A stretch of 64,000 nt of DNA from a bacterium (GCA_016124195.1 WGOE01000014.1:1-64000); one strand, 5' to 3'. Positions 33,872 through 43,190 are shown, counted from the stretch's first letter. Numbers and translations are program-made. The notes: generated from the sequence alone by a model not told the origin.

Positions 33872-36800
33872 ATGGCACGATTTTTCATCGACCGGCCGAT
33901 CTTTGCCTGGGTCATCTCGATCCTGGTGATCGGCATCGGCATCCTGTCGATCCTGACGCTGCCGGTCGCGCAATATCCCCAGATCGCGCCGCCCACGGTC
34001 AGCGTGCGGGCCACCTATCCCGGCGCCTCGGCAGAGACCGTGGCCAATACGGTGACGCAGATCATCGAACAGCAGATGACCGGCTTGCAGGGCTTGCGCT
34101 ATATCTCGTCGAGTTCGACCTCGGCGGGGGCTGCGACCGTTACGCTGACCTTTGCGACCGGGACCGACCCCGACATCGCCCAGGTGCAGGTGCAAAACAA
34201 GTTGGCGCAGGCGACCCCCCTGTTGCCCGAGCCGGTGCAGCAGCAGGGCATCCGGGTGCAGAAGTCGTCCTCGGGCTTCCTGATGGTGGTGGCACTGATC
34301 TCCAAGGATGGCGCGCTGGATCAGACCGACCTGTCGGATTACCTGGCCAGCAACCTGGTGGACGAGATCAGCCGGATCGACGGCGTGGGCTCGGTTCAGG
34401 TCTTTGGCGCGCAATATGCGATGCGGATCTGGCTTGATCCGTCCAAGCTGGCGGCCTTCCAGCTGACGCCTTCGGATGTGGTGTCGGCGATCAGCCAGCA
34501 GAATGCCCAGATCACCGCCGGCGCCTTTGGCAGCCAGCCCGCGCCCGAGGGGCAGGAGCTGAACGCCACCATAACCGCGCAATCGCTGCTCAAGACGCCG
34601 GAGGATTTTCGCCAGATCGTGCTGCGGTCGGCCACCAATGGCGGGCTTGTGCTGCTGGACGATGTGGCCCGGGTCGAGATCGGGTCGGAAAGCTATGGCA
34701 CCGTCTCGCGCTTTGACCGGCAGCCTTCGGCCGGCATGGCGATCAGCCTCGCCCCCGGGGCCAATGCGCTTGACACCGCCAACGCGGTCAAGGAGCGCTT
34801 TGTCGAATTCGCAAAGAGCTTTCCGACCGGCGTCGATTACGTGATCCCCTATGACACCACGCCCTTCGTGCGCATCTCGATCGAAGAGGTGGTCAAGACG
34901 CTGATCGAGGCGATCGTCCTTGTGTTCCTTGTCATGTACCTGTTCCTGCAGAACCTGCGCGCCACGCTGATCCCGACGCTGGCGGTGCCGGTCGTTCTGA
35001 TGGGCACGTTCGGCGTTCTGGCGGTGGCGGGGTTTTCGATCAACACGCTGACGATGCTTGCCATGGTGCTGGCCATCGGGCTTTTGGTCGATGATGCCAT
35101 CGTCGTGGTCGAGAACGTCGAGCGCATCATGGAGGAAGAGCATATCGGCCCGCTTGAGGCCACGCGCAAGTCGATGGACCAGATCACCGGCGCGCTGATC
35201 GGCATTGCGGTGGTGCTGTCGGCGGTCTTTGTGCCGATGGCCTTCTTTCCCGGCTCGACCGGGGTGATCTACCGGCAGTTCGCGGTGACGATCATCTCGG
35301 CCATGGCGCTGTCGGTTCTGGTGGCGCTGACCCTGACGCCGGCGCTTTGCGCCACCATCCTTAGGCCGACCAAGCCGGGCGGGCGGCGCGGGCCTTTCGG
35401 CTGGTTCAACCGCGGCTTTGACGGGGTCCTGCGCGGCTATGCCGGGGCGGTCGGCTGGATCGTGCGCAAGCCCGTGCTGGGCGGGCTGGCCTATCTGCTG
35501 ATCGCCGGCGGAGTGGTGCTCTTGTTCCTGCGCACCCCTTCGGGCTTTCTGCCGGCCGAGGATCAGGGCATCCTCTTCACCCTGATCCAGGCCCCCACAG
35601 GGGCGACCGAGGGGCGCACGCTCGACACCTTGAAGAAGGTCGAGGATCATTTCCTCGACCACAGCGGCGGTTTGGTCAAATCGGTGTTCGGCGTGGTCGG
35701 CTTCAGCTTTTCGGGGCAGGGGCAGAATGTGGGCCTGGCCTTCGTGCAGTTGAAGGACTGGGCCGAACGCACCGCGCCGGGCCAGAGCGTGCAGGCCGTG
35801 GCCGGCGGCGCCTATGGCGCGCTGAGCCAGATCCGCGATGCGCTGGTCTTTCCGGTCGTGCCGCCTTCGGTGATCGAGCTTGGCAACGTCTCGGGCTTTG
35901 ATTTCTACCTGCAGGCGCGCGACGGGCAGAGCCACGAGGACCTGCTGGATGCGCGCAACCAGTTGCTGGGGATGCTGGCCAAAAGCCCCAAGATCGCCTC
36001 GGCCCGGCCCAACGGGTTGGAGGATGCGGCCGAGTTCAAGCTGGATATCGACTGGCGCAAGGCCGGGGCGATGGGGGTGACGGCGGCCGATGTGGGCGCC
36101 TTGCTGCGCGTCGGCTGGGCCGGGGCCTATGTCAACGATTTCGTGGACAACGGCCGGATCAAGAAGGTCTATGTCCAGGGCGAAGCCTCATCGCGGGCCG
36201 AGCCGTCGGACCTGTCGAAATGGCGGGTGCGCAATGCCAGCGGCGGGCTGGTGCCGTTTTCCAACTTTGCCACCGGCAGCTGGGCCTATGGGCCGCAGGG
36301 CGTGAACCGCTACAATGGCGTTCAGGCGATGGAGGTGCAGGGCAGCCCGGCGCCGGGGGTTTCGACCGGCGATGCCATGGCCGAGGTCGAACGGCTGGCG
36401 GCCGAGCTTCCCAAGGGATTTGAAGTGGCCTGGACCGGCCTTTCGCTGGAGGAACGCCAGTCGGGCAGCCAGGCACCGCTTTTGTATGCGCTGTCGCTGG
36501 GCACGATCTTTCTGGCGCTGGCGGCCTTGTATGAAAGCTGGTCGATCCCCTTTGCCGTGATCCTCGCCATGCCGATCGGGGTTCTGGGGGCGCTGGCCGG
36601 GGCCTGGCTCGGCGGGTACGAGAATGGCGTCTTCCTGCAGGTCGGTCTGTTGACCGTGGTGGGCCTGACCGGCAAGAACGCCATCCTGATCGTCGAATTC
36701 GCCCGCGAGCGGCAGCGCGACGGCCTGTCGCGGTTCGAGGCCGCCGTCGATGCGGCGCGGCGGCGGTTCCGGCCGATCATCATGACCTCGATGGCGTTTT

Positions 36801-36970
36801 CGCTGGGCGTGCTGCCTCTGGTGCTGAGCCATGGCGCGGGCTCTGGCGGGCGCACGGCCATCGGGTCGGGGGTGCTGGGTGGCACGATCTCTGCGACCAG
36901 CCTTGGCGTGTTGTTCGTGCCGCTGTTCTTCAGCGCGGTGGCCTGGCTTTCCAGGCGGACACGGGACTGA
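33872..36970 (+). CDS. RND multidrug efflux pump, HAE1 (AcrB/MexB) family
   Basis: A 1032-residue inner-membrane proton antiporter. It starts MARFFIDRPIFAWVISILVI, the standard HAE1 opening. The proton-relay aspartates are in AIGLLVDDAIVVVENVERIM (about residues 405-407) and the partner lysine region of the second half is in GLTGKNAILIVEFARERQRD. Both periplasmic porter halves are complete (ATYPGASAETVANTVTQIIE, FGAQYAMRIWLDPSKLAAFQ). Twelve membrane segments are expected. With the adaptor gene just upstream it forms a two-gene efflux operon. No regulator is adjacent; substrates are unknown. Confidence 0.95.
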   Translation: MARFFIDRPIFAWVISILVIGIGILSILTLPVAQYPQIAPPTVSVRATYPGASAETVANTVTQIIEQQMTGLQGLRYISSSSTSAGAATVTLTFATGTDPDIAQVQVQNKLAQATPLLPEPVQQQGIRVQKSSSGFLMVVALISKDGALDQTDLSDYLASNLVDEISRIDGVGSVQVFGAQYAMRIWLDPSKLAAFQLTPSDVVSAISQQNAQITAGAFGSQPAPEGQELNATITAQSLLKTPEDFRQIVLRSATNGGLVLLDDVARVEIGSESYGTVSRFDRQPSAGMAISLAPGANALDTANAVKERFVEFAKSFPTGVDYVIPYDTTPFVRISIEEVVKTLIEAIVLVFLVMYLFLQNLRATLIPTLAVPVVLMGTFGVLAVAGFSINTLTMLAMVLAIGLLVDDAIVVVENVERIMEEEHIGPLEATRKSMDQITGALIGIAVVLSAVFVPMAFFPGSTGVIYRQFAVTIISAMALSVLVALTLTPALCATILRPTKPGGRRGPFGWFNRGFDGVLRGYAGAVGWIVRKPVLGGLAYLLIAGGVVLLFLRTPSGFLPAEDQGILFTLIQAPTGATEGRTLDTLKKVEDHFLDHSGGLVKSVFGVVGFSFSGQGQNVGLAFVQLKDWAERTAPGQSVQAVAGGAYGALSQIRDALVFPVVPPSVIELGNVSGFDFYLQARDGQSHEDLLDARNQLLGMLAKSPKIASARPNGLEDAAEFKLDIDWRKAGAMGVTAADVGALLRVGWAGAYVNDFVDNGRIKKVYVQGEASSRAEPSDLSKWRVRNASGGLVPFSNFATGSWAYGPQGVNRYNGVQAMEVQGSPAPGVSTGDAMAEVERLAAELPKGFEVAWTGLSLEERQSGSQAPLLYALSLGTIFLALAALYESWSIPFAVILAMPIGVLGALAGAWLGGYENGVFLQVGLLTVVGLTGKNAILIVEFARERQRDGLSRFEAAVDAARRRFRPIIMTSMAFSLGVLPLVLSHGAGSGGRTAIGSGVLGGTISATSLGVLFVPLFFSAVAWLSRRTRD

Positions 36971-36988
36971 GGCGCGTTCAGGCGGCGC

Positions 36989-37035
36989 TTGACAAGACCC
37001 CTGTCGCTGCCCATCTATCTAGCCAGCTAGCTAGA
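36989..37035 (+). promoter_or_regulatory. Promoter and inverted repeat before the toxin-antitoxin pair
   Basis: A TTGACA -35 hexamer at 36989-36994 is followed by an inverted repeat TCTAGC (37018-37023) / GCTAGA (37030-37035), with a perfect AGCTAGCT inside it. This lies 14-30 bases before the antitoxin ATG. Phd-type antitoxins usually bind such palindromes to repress their own operon. The -10 element is weak and would overlap the left arm. Confidence 0.6.
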
Positions 37036-37048
37036 CAGGATCGCAGCC

Positions 37049-37291
37049 ATGTGGACCATTCAGGATGCCAAGAACAAGTTCAGCGCCGTTGTCGAGGCGG
37101 CCCTTGCCGGCACTCCGCAGCAGGTGACGCGGCGGGGCCGGCCGGCGGTGGTGGTCCTGTCCTCGGAAGATTATGACCGGTTGCTGGCGGGGGCGATCAA
37201 GGCACGCGAAAGCTTTGCCGCCCATCTGATGGCCTTCCCCGGCGCCGATCTCGACCGGCTTCAGGCGCGGCCGCGCGACGTGGCGCTGTGA
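37049..37291 (+). CDS. Antitoxin of the Phd/YefM family
   Basis: An 80-residue antitoxin. The N-terminal DNA-binding fold reads MWTIQDAKNKFSAVVEAAL, then QQVTRRGRPAVVVLSSEDYD, as in Phd/YefM proteins. The C-terminal third should wrap and inhibit the toxin. It overlaps the PIN toxin gene by 4 bases (GTGA). An inverted repeat just upstream is its probable operator. Confidence 0.92.
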   Translation: MWTIQDAKNKFSAVVEAALAGTPQQVTRRGRPAVVVLSSEDYDRLLAGAIKARESFAAHLMAFPGADLDRLQARPRDVAL

Positions 37292-37716
37292 TCTATCTGT
37301 TGGATACCAATGTCATTTCGGCCGTGCGGCGCCCGGACCGCGCGCCGCAGGTGGCGGCATGGCTTGCGGGCAAGGCCGAGCAGGACCTGTTCCTCAGCGT
37401 CGTCACGGTTGGCGAGATTGCCCGCGGCATCCGCCAGCAGGAAAGCCGCGATCCGGCCTTTGCCGCGGACTTGCGGCTCTGGCTTGACCGGACGCTGTTG
37501 GTCTTTGCCGACCGGCTCTTGCCATTCGAGGCCGAGGATGCCCGGATCTGGGGCCGGCTTTCGGCCGAAATCGGCCATGGCGGGGCGGATCTGATGATCG
37601 CCGCCAGCGCGCTGCGCCATGGGGCCACGGTCGTCACCGGCAATGTCAGCGACTTTGCCGCCACCGGGGTAAGGCTGGAAAACCCGTTCCAGCCTGTGTC
37701 GCGGATCGCCCCCTGA
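37288..37716 (+). CDS. PIN-domain toxin (VapC/FitB type)
   Basis: A 142-residue PIN nuclease. The acidic residues that bind the catalytic metal are visible in IYLLDTNVISAVRRPD (Asp near residue 6), SVVTVGEIARGIRQQE (Glu), GGADLMIAASAL (Asp) and TGNVSDFAATGV (Asp). It begins with GTG in the overlap with the antitoxin gene. Toxins of this family cleave tRNA or rRNA when the antitoxin is lost. The pair lies 4-5 kb from repABC and may help keep the replicon, but chromosomes carry such pairs too. Confidence 0.92.
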   Translation: MIYLLDTNVISAVRRPDRAPQVAAWLAGKAEQDLFLSVVTVGEIARGIRQQESRDPAFAADLRLWLDRTLLVFADRLLPFEAEDARIWGRLSAEIGHGGADLMIAASALRHGATVVTGNVSDFAATGVRLENPFQPVSRIAP

Positions 37717-37911
37717 GCCAGGTTGCACGGGTCGCTGGCGGTGCGCGACACCGGACCGGGCTTTGGCTGCGCGGTTGCGGTCAAGGGTAGCCTGCGCGCC
37801 GGTGGCGGCTCGCAGCGTCTTTCAAGGACTGCCATCGTCTCATTTGCCATATGGCGCCGCGCCGGGCGACACTGGGGCGGCAGGCGACAGACAGTTGCAG
37901 GAGGTGCGCCG

Positions 37912-38280
37912 ATGGCCGCAGGTGACCAGAACATCCGCCGCGCGATTGGACGCGGCCTGTGGGCCCGCTGCCCGAATTGCGGCAAGGGACGCCTCTTTGC
38001 AGGCTATCTGCGCGTGGTGGAACGGTGCAGCGTCTGCCAGGCGCCGCTCGGCAATTACCGCGCCGCGGATGGCCCGGCCTTCATCACGATCACGGTCGTG
38101 GGCCTTTTGCTGGTGCCCGCCCTGGGGTGGAGCTTTGTGGCGCTGCGGCCAGATCCGCTAAAGCTCGCGTTGAGCGTGGGCCTGTTGATGGGGATCCTGA
38201 CGCTGGTGTGCCTCAGGCTGTCCAAGGGGATGATGATCGGATATCTCTGGGCCACCGACGAAAGGGATTCCGGCGCCTGA
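37912..38280 (+). CDS. DUF983 membrane protein
   Basis: A 122-residue protein with an N-terminal zinc-ribbon-like part (WARCPNCGKGRLFAGYLRV and RCSVCQAPLG, two CxxC pairs) and two membrane segments (FITITVVGLLLVPALGWSFV and LKLALSVGLLMGILTLVCL). This is the DUF983 family, common in alphaproteobacteria near cytochrome oxidase genes, without a proven function. Start chosen at the ATG after GCAGGAGGTGCGCCG. No oxidase genes are adjacent here. Confidence 0.85.
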   Translation: MAAGDQNIRRAIGRGLWARCPNCGKGRLFAGYLRVVERCSVCQAPLGNYRAADGPAFITITVVGLLLVPALGWSFVALRPDPLKLALSVGLLMGILTLVCLRLSKGMMIGYLWATDERDSGA

Positions 38281-38351
38281 GGGCGGTCGGGCGTCGTGGT
38301 GACCGGTGGTCGGGAAAATCGGCTTGGTCTTGTCGGCGCGGCCGCGCCCTC

Positions 38352-39815
38352 TCAGCGCATCACGAAAGGGTCGGGGATCGGATCGTCCGAGGTGCGCAGC
38401 CAAACCGTCTTCACCGTGGTATAGTCCAGGGCCGCCGCCAGCCCTCCTTCGCGGCCATGGCCCGAGAGCCCGTGCCCGCCGAAGGGCGCCATGGGCGACA
38501 CGGCCCGATAGGTGTTGACCCAGACCACCCCGGCCCGAATGCCCCGGATCATCCGGTGCGCCCGTGTCAGGCTGCGGGTAAAGACGCCCGAGGCCAGGCC
38601 ATAGGCCGTGTCGTTGGCCATCTGCAGCGCCTCTGCCTCGGTGTCGAAGGCCGCGACCGACAGGACGGGGCCAAAGAATTCCTCCGCAAGGCAGGGCGCG
38701 TCCGGCGCATCGCTGCAATCGAGGATGGTCGGCGGAAAGTAGAAGCCGGCACCCTCGGGCACCTCGCCTCCGGTCACCAGCCGGGCACCCGCCGCCAGCG
38801 ACCGCGCGATCAGGCCGGCGATGCGCGCGCGCTGGCGGGCGGTGCAGAGGGGGCCCACCTCGGTCGTCATCAGATCAGGCGGCCCGATGCGGATCGCCTC
38901 GGCCTTGGCCTTGAGCCGGGCGAGGAATTCGGCCTTGACGGAGCGTTCGACGATCAGGCGCGAGCCCGCCACGCAGCTTTGCCCGGTCGCGGCGAAGATG
39001 CCCGAGACCTGGGCATTGGCCGCCGATGCGAGGTCGGCATCGGCGAACACGATGAAGGGCGATTTGCCGCCAAGTTCCAGCGAGGTCCGCGCGAGGTTTT
39101 CGGCCGAGGCGCGCAGGATGTGGCGCGCCGTCCCGGGCCCGCCGGTAAAGGCGATGTGGGCCACGGCGGGATGGCTGGTCAGGGCCGCACCGGCCTCTGC
39201 CCCGCCGGTCAGGATGTTCACCACGCCGGGCGGAAAGCCCGACTCATGCACCAGGCGGGCAAATTCCAGCAATGGGGCAGGGCCGTCCTCAGATGCCTTG
39301 AGCACGACCGTGCAGCCCGCCGCCAGCGCCGGCCCGAGCTTGACCGCCGACAGGAAAAGCTGGCTGTTCCATGGCACGATGGCGGCGACGACGCCGACCG
39401 GTTCGCGCCGCAGCCAGACCTCCATGTCGGGCTTGTCGATCGGCAGATGGGCGCCTTCGATCTTGTCGGCAAGGCCCGCGTAATAGCGGTAATATTCGGC
39501 GACATAGGCGATCTGGGCGCTGGTCTCGCGGATGATCTTGCCGGTATCGCGGGTTTCCAGCGCGGCCAGGCGCGGGGCCGCGGCCTGCACCAGATCGGCC
39601 AGCCGCATCAAGAGCTTGCCCCGGGCAGAGGCGGTCAGCAAGGGCCAGGGGCCCGAGACAAAGGCCCGCCGCGCCGCGGCAACCGCGCGGCCCACATCGG
39701 CGGCCGAGGCCATGGGCATCACGGCCCAGGCTTGCCCGGTGGCGGGGTCGAGACTTTCAAGGCCCGCAGCGCCATCTTCGAAAGCCCCGTCGACATAATG
39801 CTGGAAGCGGTCCAT
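38352..39815 (-). CDS. Aldehyde dehydrogenase
   Basis: A 487-residue NAD(P)-dependent aldehyde dehydrogenase. Seen: the coenzyme site VPWNSQLFLSAVKLGPALAA, IAFTGGPGTARHI, the general base glutamate in SLELGGKSPFIV, and the catalytic cysteine in FAATGQSCVAGSRLIVERSV (near residue 281). The ATG at 39815 follows TGAGGAAAAG. It lies 7 bases after the flavin-dependent monooxygenase gene, as the last gene of a five-gene operon. It most likely oxidises an aldehyde released by ring opening or cleavage in that pathway. The substrate is unknown; a semialdehyde is plausible. Confidence 0.92.
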   Translation of the reverse strand: MDRFQHYVDGAFEDGAAGLESLDPATGQAWAVMPMASAADVGRAVAAARRAFVSGPWPLLTASARGKLLMRLADLVQAAAPRLAALETRDTGKIIRETSAQIAYVAEYYRYYAGLADKIEGAHLPIDKPDMEVWLRREPVGVVAAIVPWNSQLFLSAVKLGPALAAGCTVVLKASEDGPAPLLEFARLVHESGFPPGVVNILTGGAEAGAALTSHPAVAHIAFTGGPGTARHILRASAENLARTSLELGGKSPFIVFADADLASAANAQVSGIFAATGQSCVAGSRLIVERSVKAEFLARLKAKAEAIRIGPPDLMTTEVGPLCTARQRARIAGLIARSLAAGARLVTGGEVPEGAGFYFPPTILDCSDAPDAPCLAEEFFGPVLSVAAFDTEAEALQMANDTAYGLASGVFTRSLTRAHRMIRGIRAGVVWVNTYRAVSPMAPFGGHGLSGHGREGGLAAALDYTTVKTVWLRTSDDPIPDPFVMR

Positions 39816-39822
39816 CTTTTCC

Positions 39823-40860
39823 TCAGGCAAAGGCCGGCATCACGTAGCGGATCAGCCGCTGCAGCGAGGCCTTCTTGCGGGCAAAGCTCATGCCGGTGTC
39901 GATCCAGAAGCTGAATTCGTCATAGCCCAGTGCCTCGTAGGTCTTGAGCCGACCGATCACTTCGGCAGGCTCGCCGATGATCTGGTTCTTGCGCATGGCG
40001 GCGGCGGAATAGAAGGGGTGGGCCGCGATCTCTTCGGGCGAAAGCTGTGCGATGAGGCCCTGCGAGACCGGGCGCTCGTTCTTGAACCAGGCGCCAAAAT
40101 AGCAATAGAAGGCATTGATCTCTTCGGCCGCCAGTTGGGCATCGGCCTCGCTGTCGGCCACATAGGCGTGGCGCAGGACCATGATCTTTGGCCGGGGCAC
40201 CTGCGAATGGGCGGCGCAGGCCGCGTTGAAGCGGTCCATCAGGCTGACCACCTCTTCATCGCCCAGATGCAGCGGCGTCACCTGGACGTTGCAGCCCTGC
40301 GACACGGCAAAGTCATGGCTGCTGGGGTCGCGGGCAGCCACCCAGATCGGCGGACCGGGCTGTTGCAGCGGCTTGGGCGAGGCAGTGGTCGCGGGGAACT
40401 GCCAATAGGTGCCGTCATGGGCATAGTCGCCCTGCCAAAGCGCCTTGACGGCCGGGATCAGCTCGCGCATGCGCCCGCCGGCGGCCCAGGCGTCAAGGCC
40501 GGGCATCAGGCGTTCGTATTCATAGCTGTAGGCGCCGCGGGCCACGCCCAGATCCAGCCTTCCGTCCATGATGATGTCGGCCATCGCCGCCTCGCCCGCC
40601 AGACGGATCGGGTGCCAGAAGGGGGCGATCACCGTGCCGGTGCCAAGCCGCACGCGGCTGGTGCGCCGCGCCAGATCGACGAGGTTGAGCAAGGGGTTGG
40701 GCGCGATGGTGAAGTTCATCCCGTGATGCTCGCCGGTCCAGATGGCATGCATGCCGCCCTCGTCGGCCATCTGGCACAGCGCGATCATCTCGTCATAGAG
40801 CCGCTTCTGGTCGTCCTCGTCCGAGACGCGCTCCATATGGATGAAGAGCGAGAATTTCAT
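39823..40860 (-). CDS. Luciferase-like (LLM) flavin-dependent monooxygenase
   Basis: A 345-residue TIM-barrel monooxygenase using reduced flavin from a partner reductase. Typical features are MHAIWTGEHHGMNFTIAPNP, RVRLGTGTVIAPFWHPIRLA, MDGRLDLGVARGAYSYEYER and PIWVAARDPSSHDFAVSQG. It overlaps the flavin reductase gene by 4 bases (ATGA), which supports a two-component system. Such pairs open N-heterocycles or oxidise sulfonates and aldehydes. The absence of sulfur genes and the presence of hydrolase and DUF1185 genes argue for a heterocycle or amide-type substrate. Confidence 0.92.
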   Translation of the reverse strand: MKFSLFIHMERVSDEDDQKRLYDEMIALCQMADEGGMHAIWTGEHHGMNFTIAPNPLLNLVDLARRTSRVRLGTGTVIAPFWHPIRLAGEAAMADIIMDGRLDLGVARGAYSYEYERLMPGLDAWAAGGRMRELIPAVKALWQGDYAHDGTYWQFPATTASPKPLQQPGPPIWVAARDPSSHDFAVSQGCNVQVTPLHLGDEEVVSLMDRFNAACAAHSQVPRPKIMVLRHAYVADSEADAQLAAEEINAFYCYFGAWFKNERPVSQGLIAQLSPEEIAAHPFYSAAAMRKNQIIGEPAEVIGRLKTYEALGYDEFSFWIDTGMSFARKKASLQRLIRYVMPAFA

Positions 40861-41780
40861 GGCGTCTTCCTTTCGCCGATCGGGGCGACGCGGCCCTGGT
40901 CCTGGTTGCCGAAATAGATGCCGTAATTGCCAAGGCGGGTCTCGGCGGCCAGGCGTTCCAGCATCACCCGCATGGCCGGGTCAGTGACATCGGCCAGACC
41001 CTCGGCAGAAAGTGCTACATAGCCGCCGCGGTTGGGCCGGCCCGAAGCGGCCGGGCAGCGAAAGGCGATGTGCTGGTGGCCGCGCGGCACATCCTCGTAG
41101 ACGGCGTAAGGAAAGCCGGGCGCGGCCGCGACGCCGAGGCCGGCGATCAGGCGGTCCAGCGCGGCCGTGGTGCCGTCGCGTCCGACACGGGCTGTGGGCA
41201 GGGTCAGGCCGCCCAGCCCGTCATCGACCAGCAGGACCTGGCCCGCCGTCTCGATCACGGCGGAAATCACCACGCCCGGCCCCGCGGCCACCGCCGCATT
41301 GGTCTGGACCGGGGTGAAATAGCTGCCGCGGTAATAGCCGAGGCCCGGCGCCTGCGTCGCGGCAAAACCGCCGATGCGGCCGATCAGGATGGCATGGTCG
41401 CCCGCCTCGACCACCTGGTGGCTGTGGCAATCGAACCAGGCCGCGACCCCGTCGAGGACCGGCGCGCCGACCGGCCCATCTTGCCAGCGCACCGTTGCAA
41501 AGCGGTCGGCGACCGGGCGGGCGAAGGTGTTGGCGACCTCTCTCTGCCCTTCCGACAGGATGTTGACGGTAAAGCCCGGGGCATTGGCAAAGGCCGCATA
41601 GTTCTGCGAGCCACGCGCGATCGAGACCTGCAAGAGCGGCGGGTCGAGCGAGACGGAGGAGAAGGAATTGGCGGTGAAGCCCAGCGGCCTGCCCTTGGCA
41701 TCGCGGGTGGTCACCACGGTAACGCCGGTCATGAAAAGACCGAAAGCATCGCGCAGCGCGCGGGGGGTGTCTTGGTTCAT
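40857..41780 (-). CDS. Flavin reductase with extra C-terminal domain
   Basis: A 307-residue protein. Residues 1-165 are a flavin reductase (FMN-binding split barrel) domain: FGLFMTGVTVVTTRDAKGRP, GFTANSFSSVSLDPPLLQVS and CHSHQVVEAGDHAILIGRI. The remaining 140 residues form a second domain with GYYRGSYFTPVQ, VLLVDDGLGGLTLPTA and YAVYEDVPRGHQHIAFRCP, possibly NUDIX-like. Start is the ATG at 41780 in the ATGA overlap with the hydrolase gene. It should supply reduced flavin to the LLM oxygenase encoded next to it. Confidence 0.9.
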   Translation of the reverse strand: MNQDTPRALRDAFGLFMTGVTVVTTRDAKGRPLGFTANSFSSVSLDPPLLQVSIARGSQNYAAFANAPGFTVNILSEGQREVANTFARPVADRFATVRWQDGPVGAPVLDGVAAWFDCHSHQVVEAGDHAILIGRIGGFAATQAPGLGYYRGSYFTPVQTNAAVAAGPGVVISAVIETAGQVLLVDDGLGGLTLPTARVGRDGTTAALDRLIAGLGVAAAPGFPYAVYEDVPRGHQHIAFRCPAASGRPNRGGYVALSAEGLADVTDPAMRVMLERLAAETRLGNYGIYFGNQDQGRVAPIGERKTP

Positions 41781-42586
41781 GCCGTCACCTCGGTGGTTTG
41801 CAGCCAGCGGTGCAGGGCGCAATTGACCGCTTCTGGCGCGGTCAGGTTCACCATGTGGCGGTGGCCCGCGATCACCTCAGCCTGGCCGAGCGGGGCGGCC
41901 GCGGCCATGTCCCGGGCCATCATGGGGCTGGAATTGGCATCCTCGGCCCCGGTCAGGACCAGCATCGGGCAGCGGATCTCGCCGAAGCGATCGGCATAGA
42001 CGGCATCGCCCTCGGCAAAGGCGCGGTAGGCCGTGGCATAGCCCTCGGCATCGACGCTGGCGAGCCAGCCCGCCACCTCGGCGCGGACCACCGCATCCTG
42101 CGGGCCGAACCAGCGGGCGAGCGGCGCCTCGATATCGCTGGTGCCGCGGGCAATCTCGGCGGCGCGGGCCAGCACGGCGGCGCGCGCCTCGGTGCTGCGG
42201 CGATGGACGCTGTTCAGCAGGGCCACGCGGCGGATCAGGTCGGGCCGCTCGATGGCGAGGCCGCCCGCGACCAGAGCGCCCATCGAATGTCCGGCCAGAT
42301 TGACCGGTCCGGCGCCCAGGGCATCCAGCACGCGGGCCGCCCAGGCGACGTAGTCGGGCAGGCGAGGGCCAGCGGTCAGCGGGTTGCGGGGCAGGGGGTC
42401 GCTCTGGCCATGACCGGCCATGTCGACGGCAATCACCCGGTAGCCGCCGGCCAGCGCCGCGATCTGCGGCGCCCAGGCCTCGGCACGCATGCCGACGCCG
42501 TGGATCAGGACCAGCGTCTCGCCCGCGCCGGCCTGCAGGGCGCGGACCGCCCGGCCGTCAGACAGCCGCAGGGTTCGCGAGATCAT
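41777..42586 (-). CDS. Alpha/beta hydrolase
   Basis: A 269-residue alpha/beta hydrolase. The oxyanion region is LVLIHGVGMRAEAWAPQI, the nucleophile elbow is NLAGHSMGALVAGGLAIE (GHSMG, Ser near residue 99), the acid is in LVLTGAEDANSS and the histidine in IAGHRHMVNLTAPE. It overlaps DUF1185 by 29 bases upstream and the flavin reductase by 4 bases downstream, so all are one transcript. It probably cleaves an ester, enol-lactone or amide made by the monooxygenase. Confidence 0.9.
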   Translation of the reverse strand: MISRTLRLSDGRAVRALQAGAGETLVLIHGVGMRAEAWAPQIAALAGGYRVIAVDMAGHGQSDPLPRNPLTAGPRLPDYVAWAARVLDALGAGPVNLAGHSMGALVAGGLAIERPDLIRRVALLNSVHRRSTEARAAVLARAAEIARGTSDIEAPLARWFGPQDAVVRAEVAGWLASVDAEGYATAYRAFAEGDAVYADRFGEIRCPMLVLTGAEDANSSPMMARDMAAAAPLGQAEVIAGHRHMVNLTAPEAVNCALHRWLQTTEVTA

Positions 42587-43160
42587 GGCCCAGATCCTTC
42601 AGATCCTGATAGCGGTCGCCGATGCGGTGATGCGGGCGCCCCCCGGTCGAGGCGCCAAGCGCCACGACGATTTCATCCGCCGCCGGCGCATCGGGAATGG
42701 CGAAATGGATGGTCTGGTAATGCGACCGGCGGCCCGCGTCGTGCTTGTCCATCAGCGGGATCATCACCGGCGTATTGGCCCCGCCGCGCAGGCTGGTGAA
42801 GGCGAGATAGGTCTTGGCCCCCAGCGCCTCGCGGTAGGCATTGCCAAAGCGCAGGGTGTGGATCAGCGCGTTGGCATGTTCCAGTTCGCCCTCCAGCCCG
42901 ACGATTGCCGCCTTGCCATAGCCTTCGACCGCCGCGGCCCCGCCCGCCGCCTCGAGTATCATCGCCGTCAGCAGCGCGCCGAGTTCGGGGGCCAAGGCCC
43001 GGATCTCCGGCCCGAGGTCCTCGACAAAGCCGCGCCCGGCCCAGGGATTGTGGACCACAGCCGCCGCCGCGATCAGCCGGAGCGGGGTGGAGGCCGGGCG
43101 TCCGCCCTCGATCAGGGTGGTCTCGATGTTGAGGTAGGTCTTGCGAATCTGCGCTGCCAT
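42558..43160 (-). CDS. DUF1185 'amino acid synthesis' family protein
   Basis: A 200-residue protein of the DUF1185 family, named 'amino acid synthesis' in databases without a proven reaction. Conserved stretches: RKTYLNIETTLIEGGRPAST, VVHNPWAGRGFVEDLGPE, VEGYGKAAIVGLEGELEHAN and LGASTGGRPHHRIGDRYQDL. The ATG at 43160 is preceded by GGGAGATCCGGC. First gene of the five-gene monooxygenase operon and 97 bases from the start of the divergent GntR regulator. Its constant company with flavin monooxygenases suggests a step on a ring-opened, nitrogen-containing product; that is inference. Confidence 0.85.
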   Translation of the reverse strand: MAAQIRKTYLNIETTLIEGGRPASTPLRLIAAAAVVHNPWAGRGFVEDLGPEIRALAPELGALLTAMILEAAGGAAAVEGYGKAAIVGLEGELEHANALIHTLRFGNAYREALGAKTYLAFTSLRGGANTPVMIPLMDKHDAGRRSHYQTIHFAIPDAPAADEIVVALGASTGGRPHHRIGDRYQDLKDLGHDLANPAAV

Positions 43161-43190
43161 GCCGGATCTCCCGCCTTGTTGATGGTATGA

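Noticed and set aside
32633-35935. Open frame of 1100 codons on the minus strand
   Set aside because: Fully antisense to the RND adaptor and pump genes, with His/Arg/Gln-rich low-complexity translation typical of a shadow frame.
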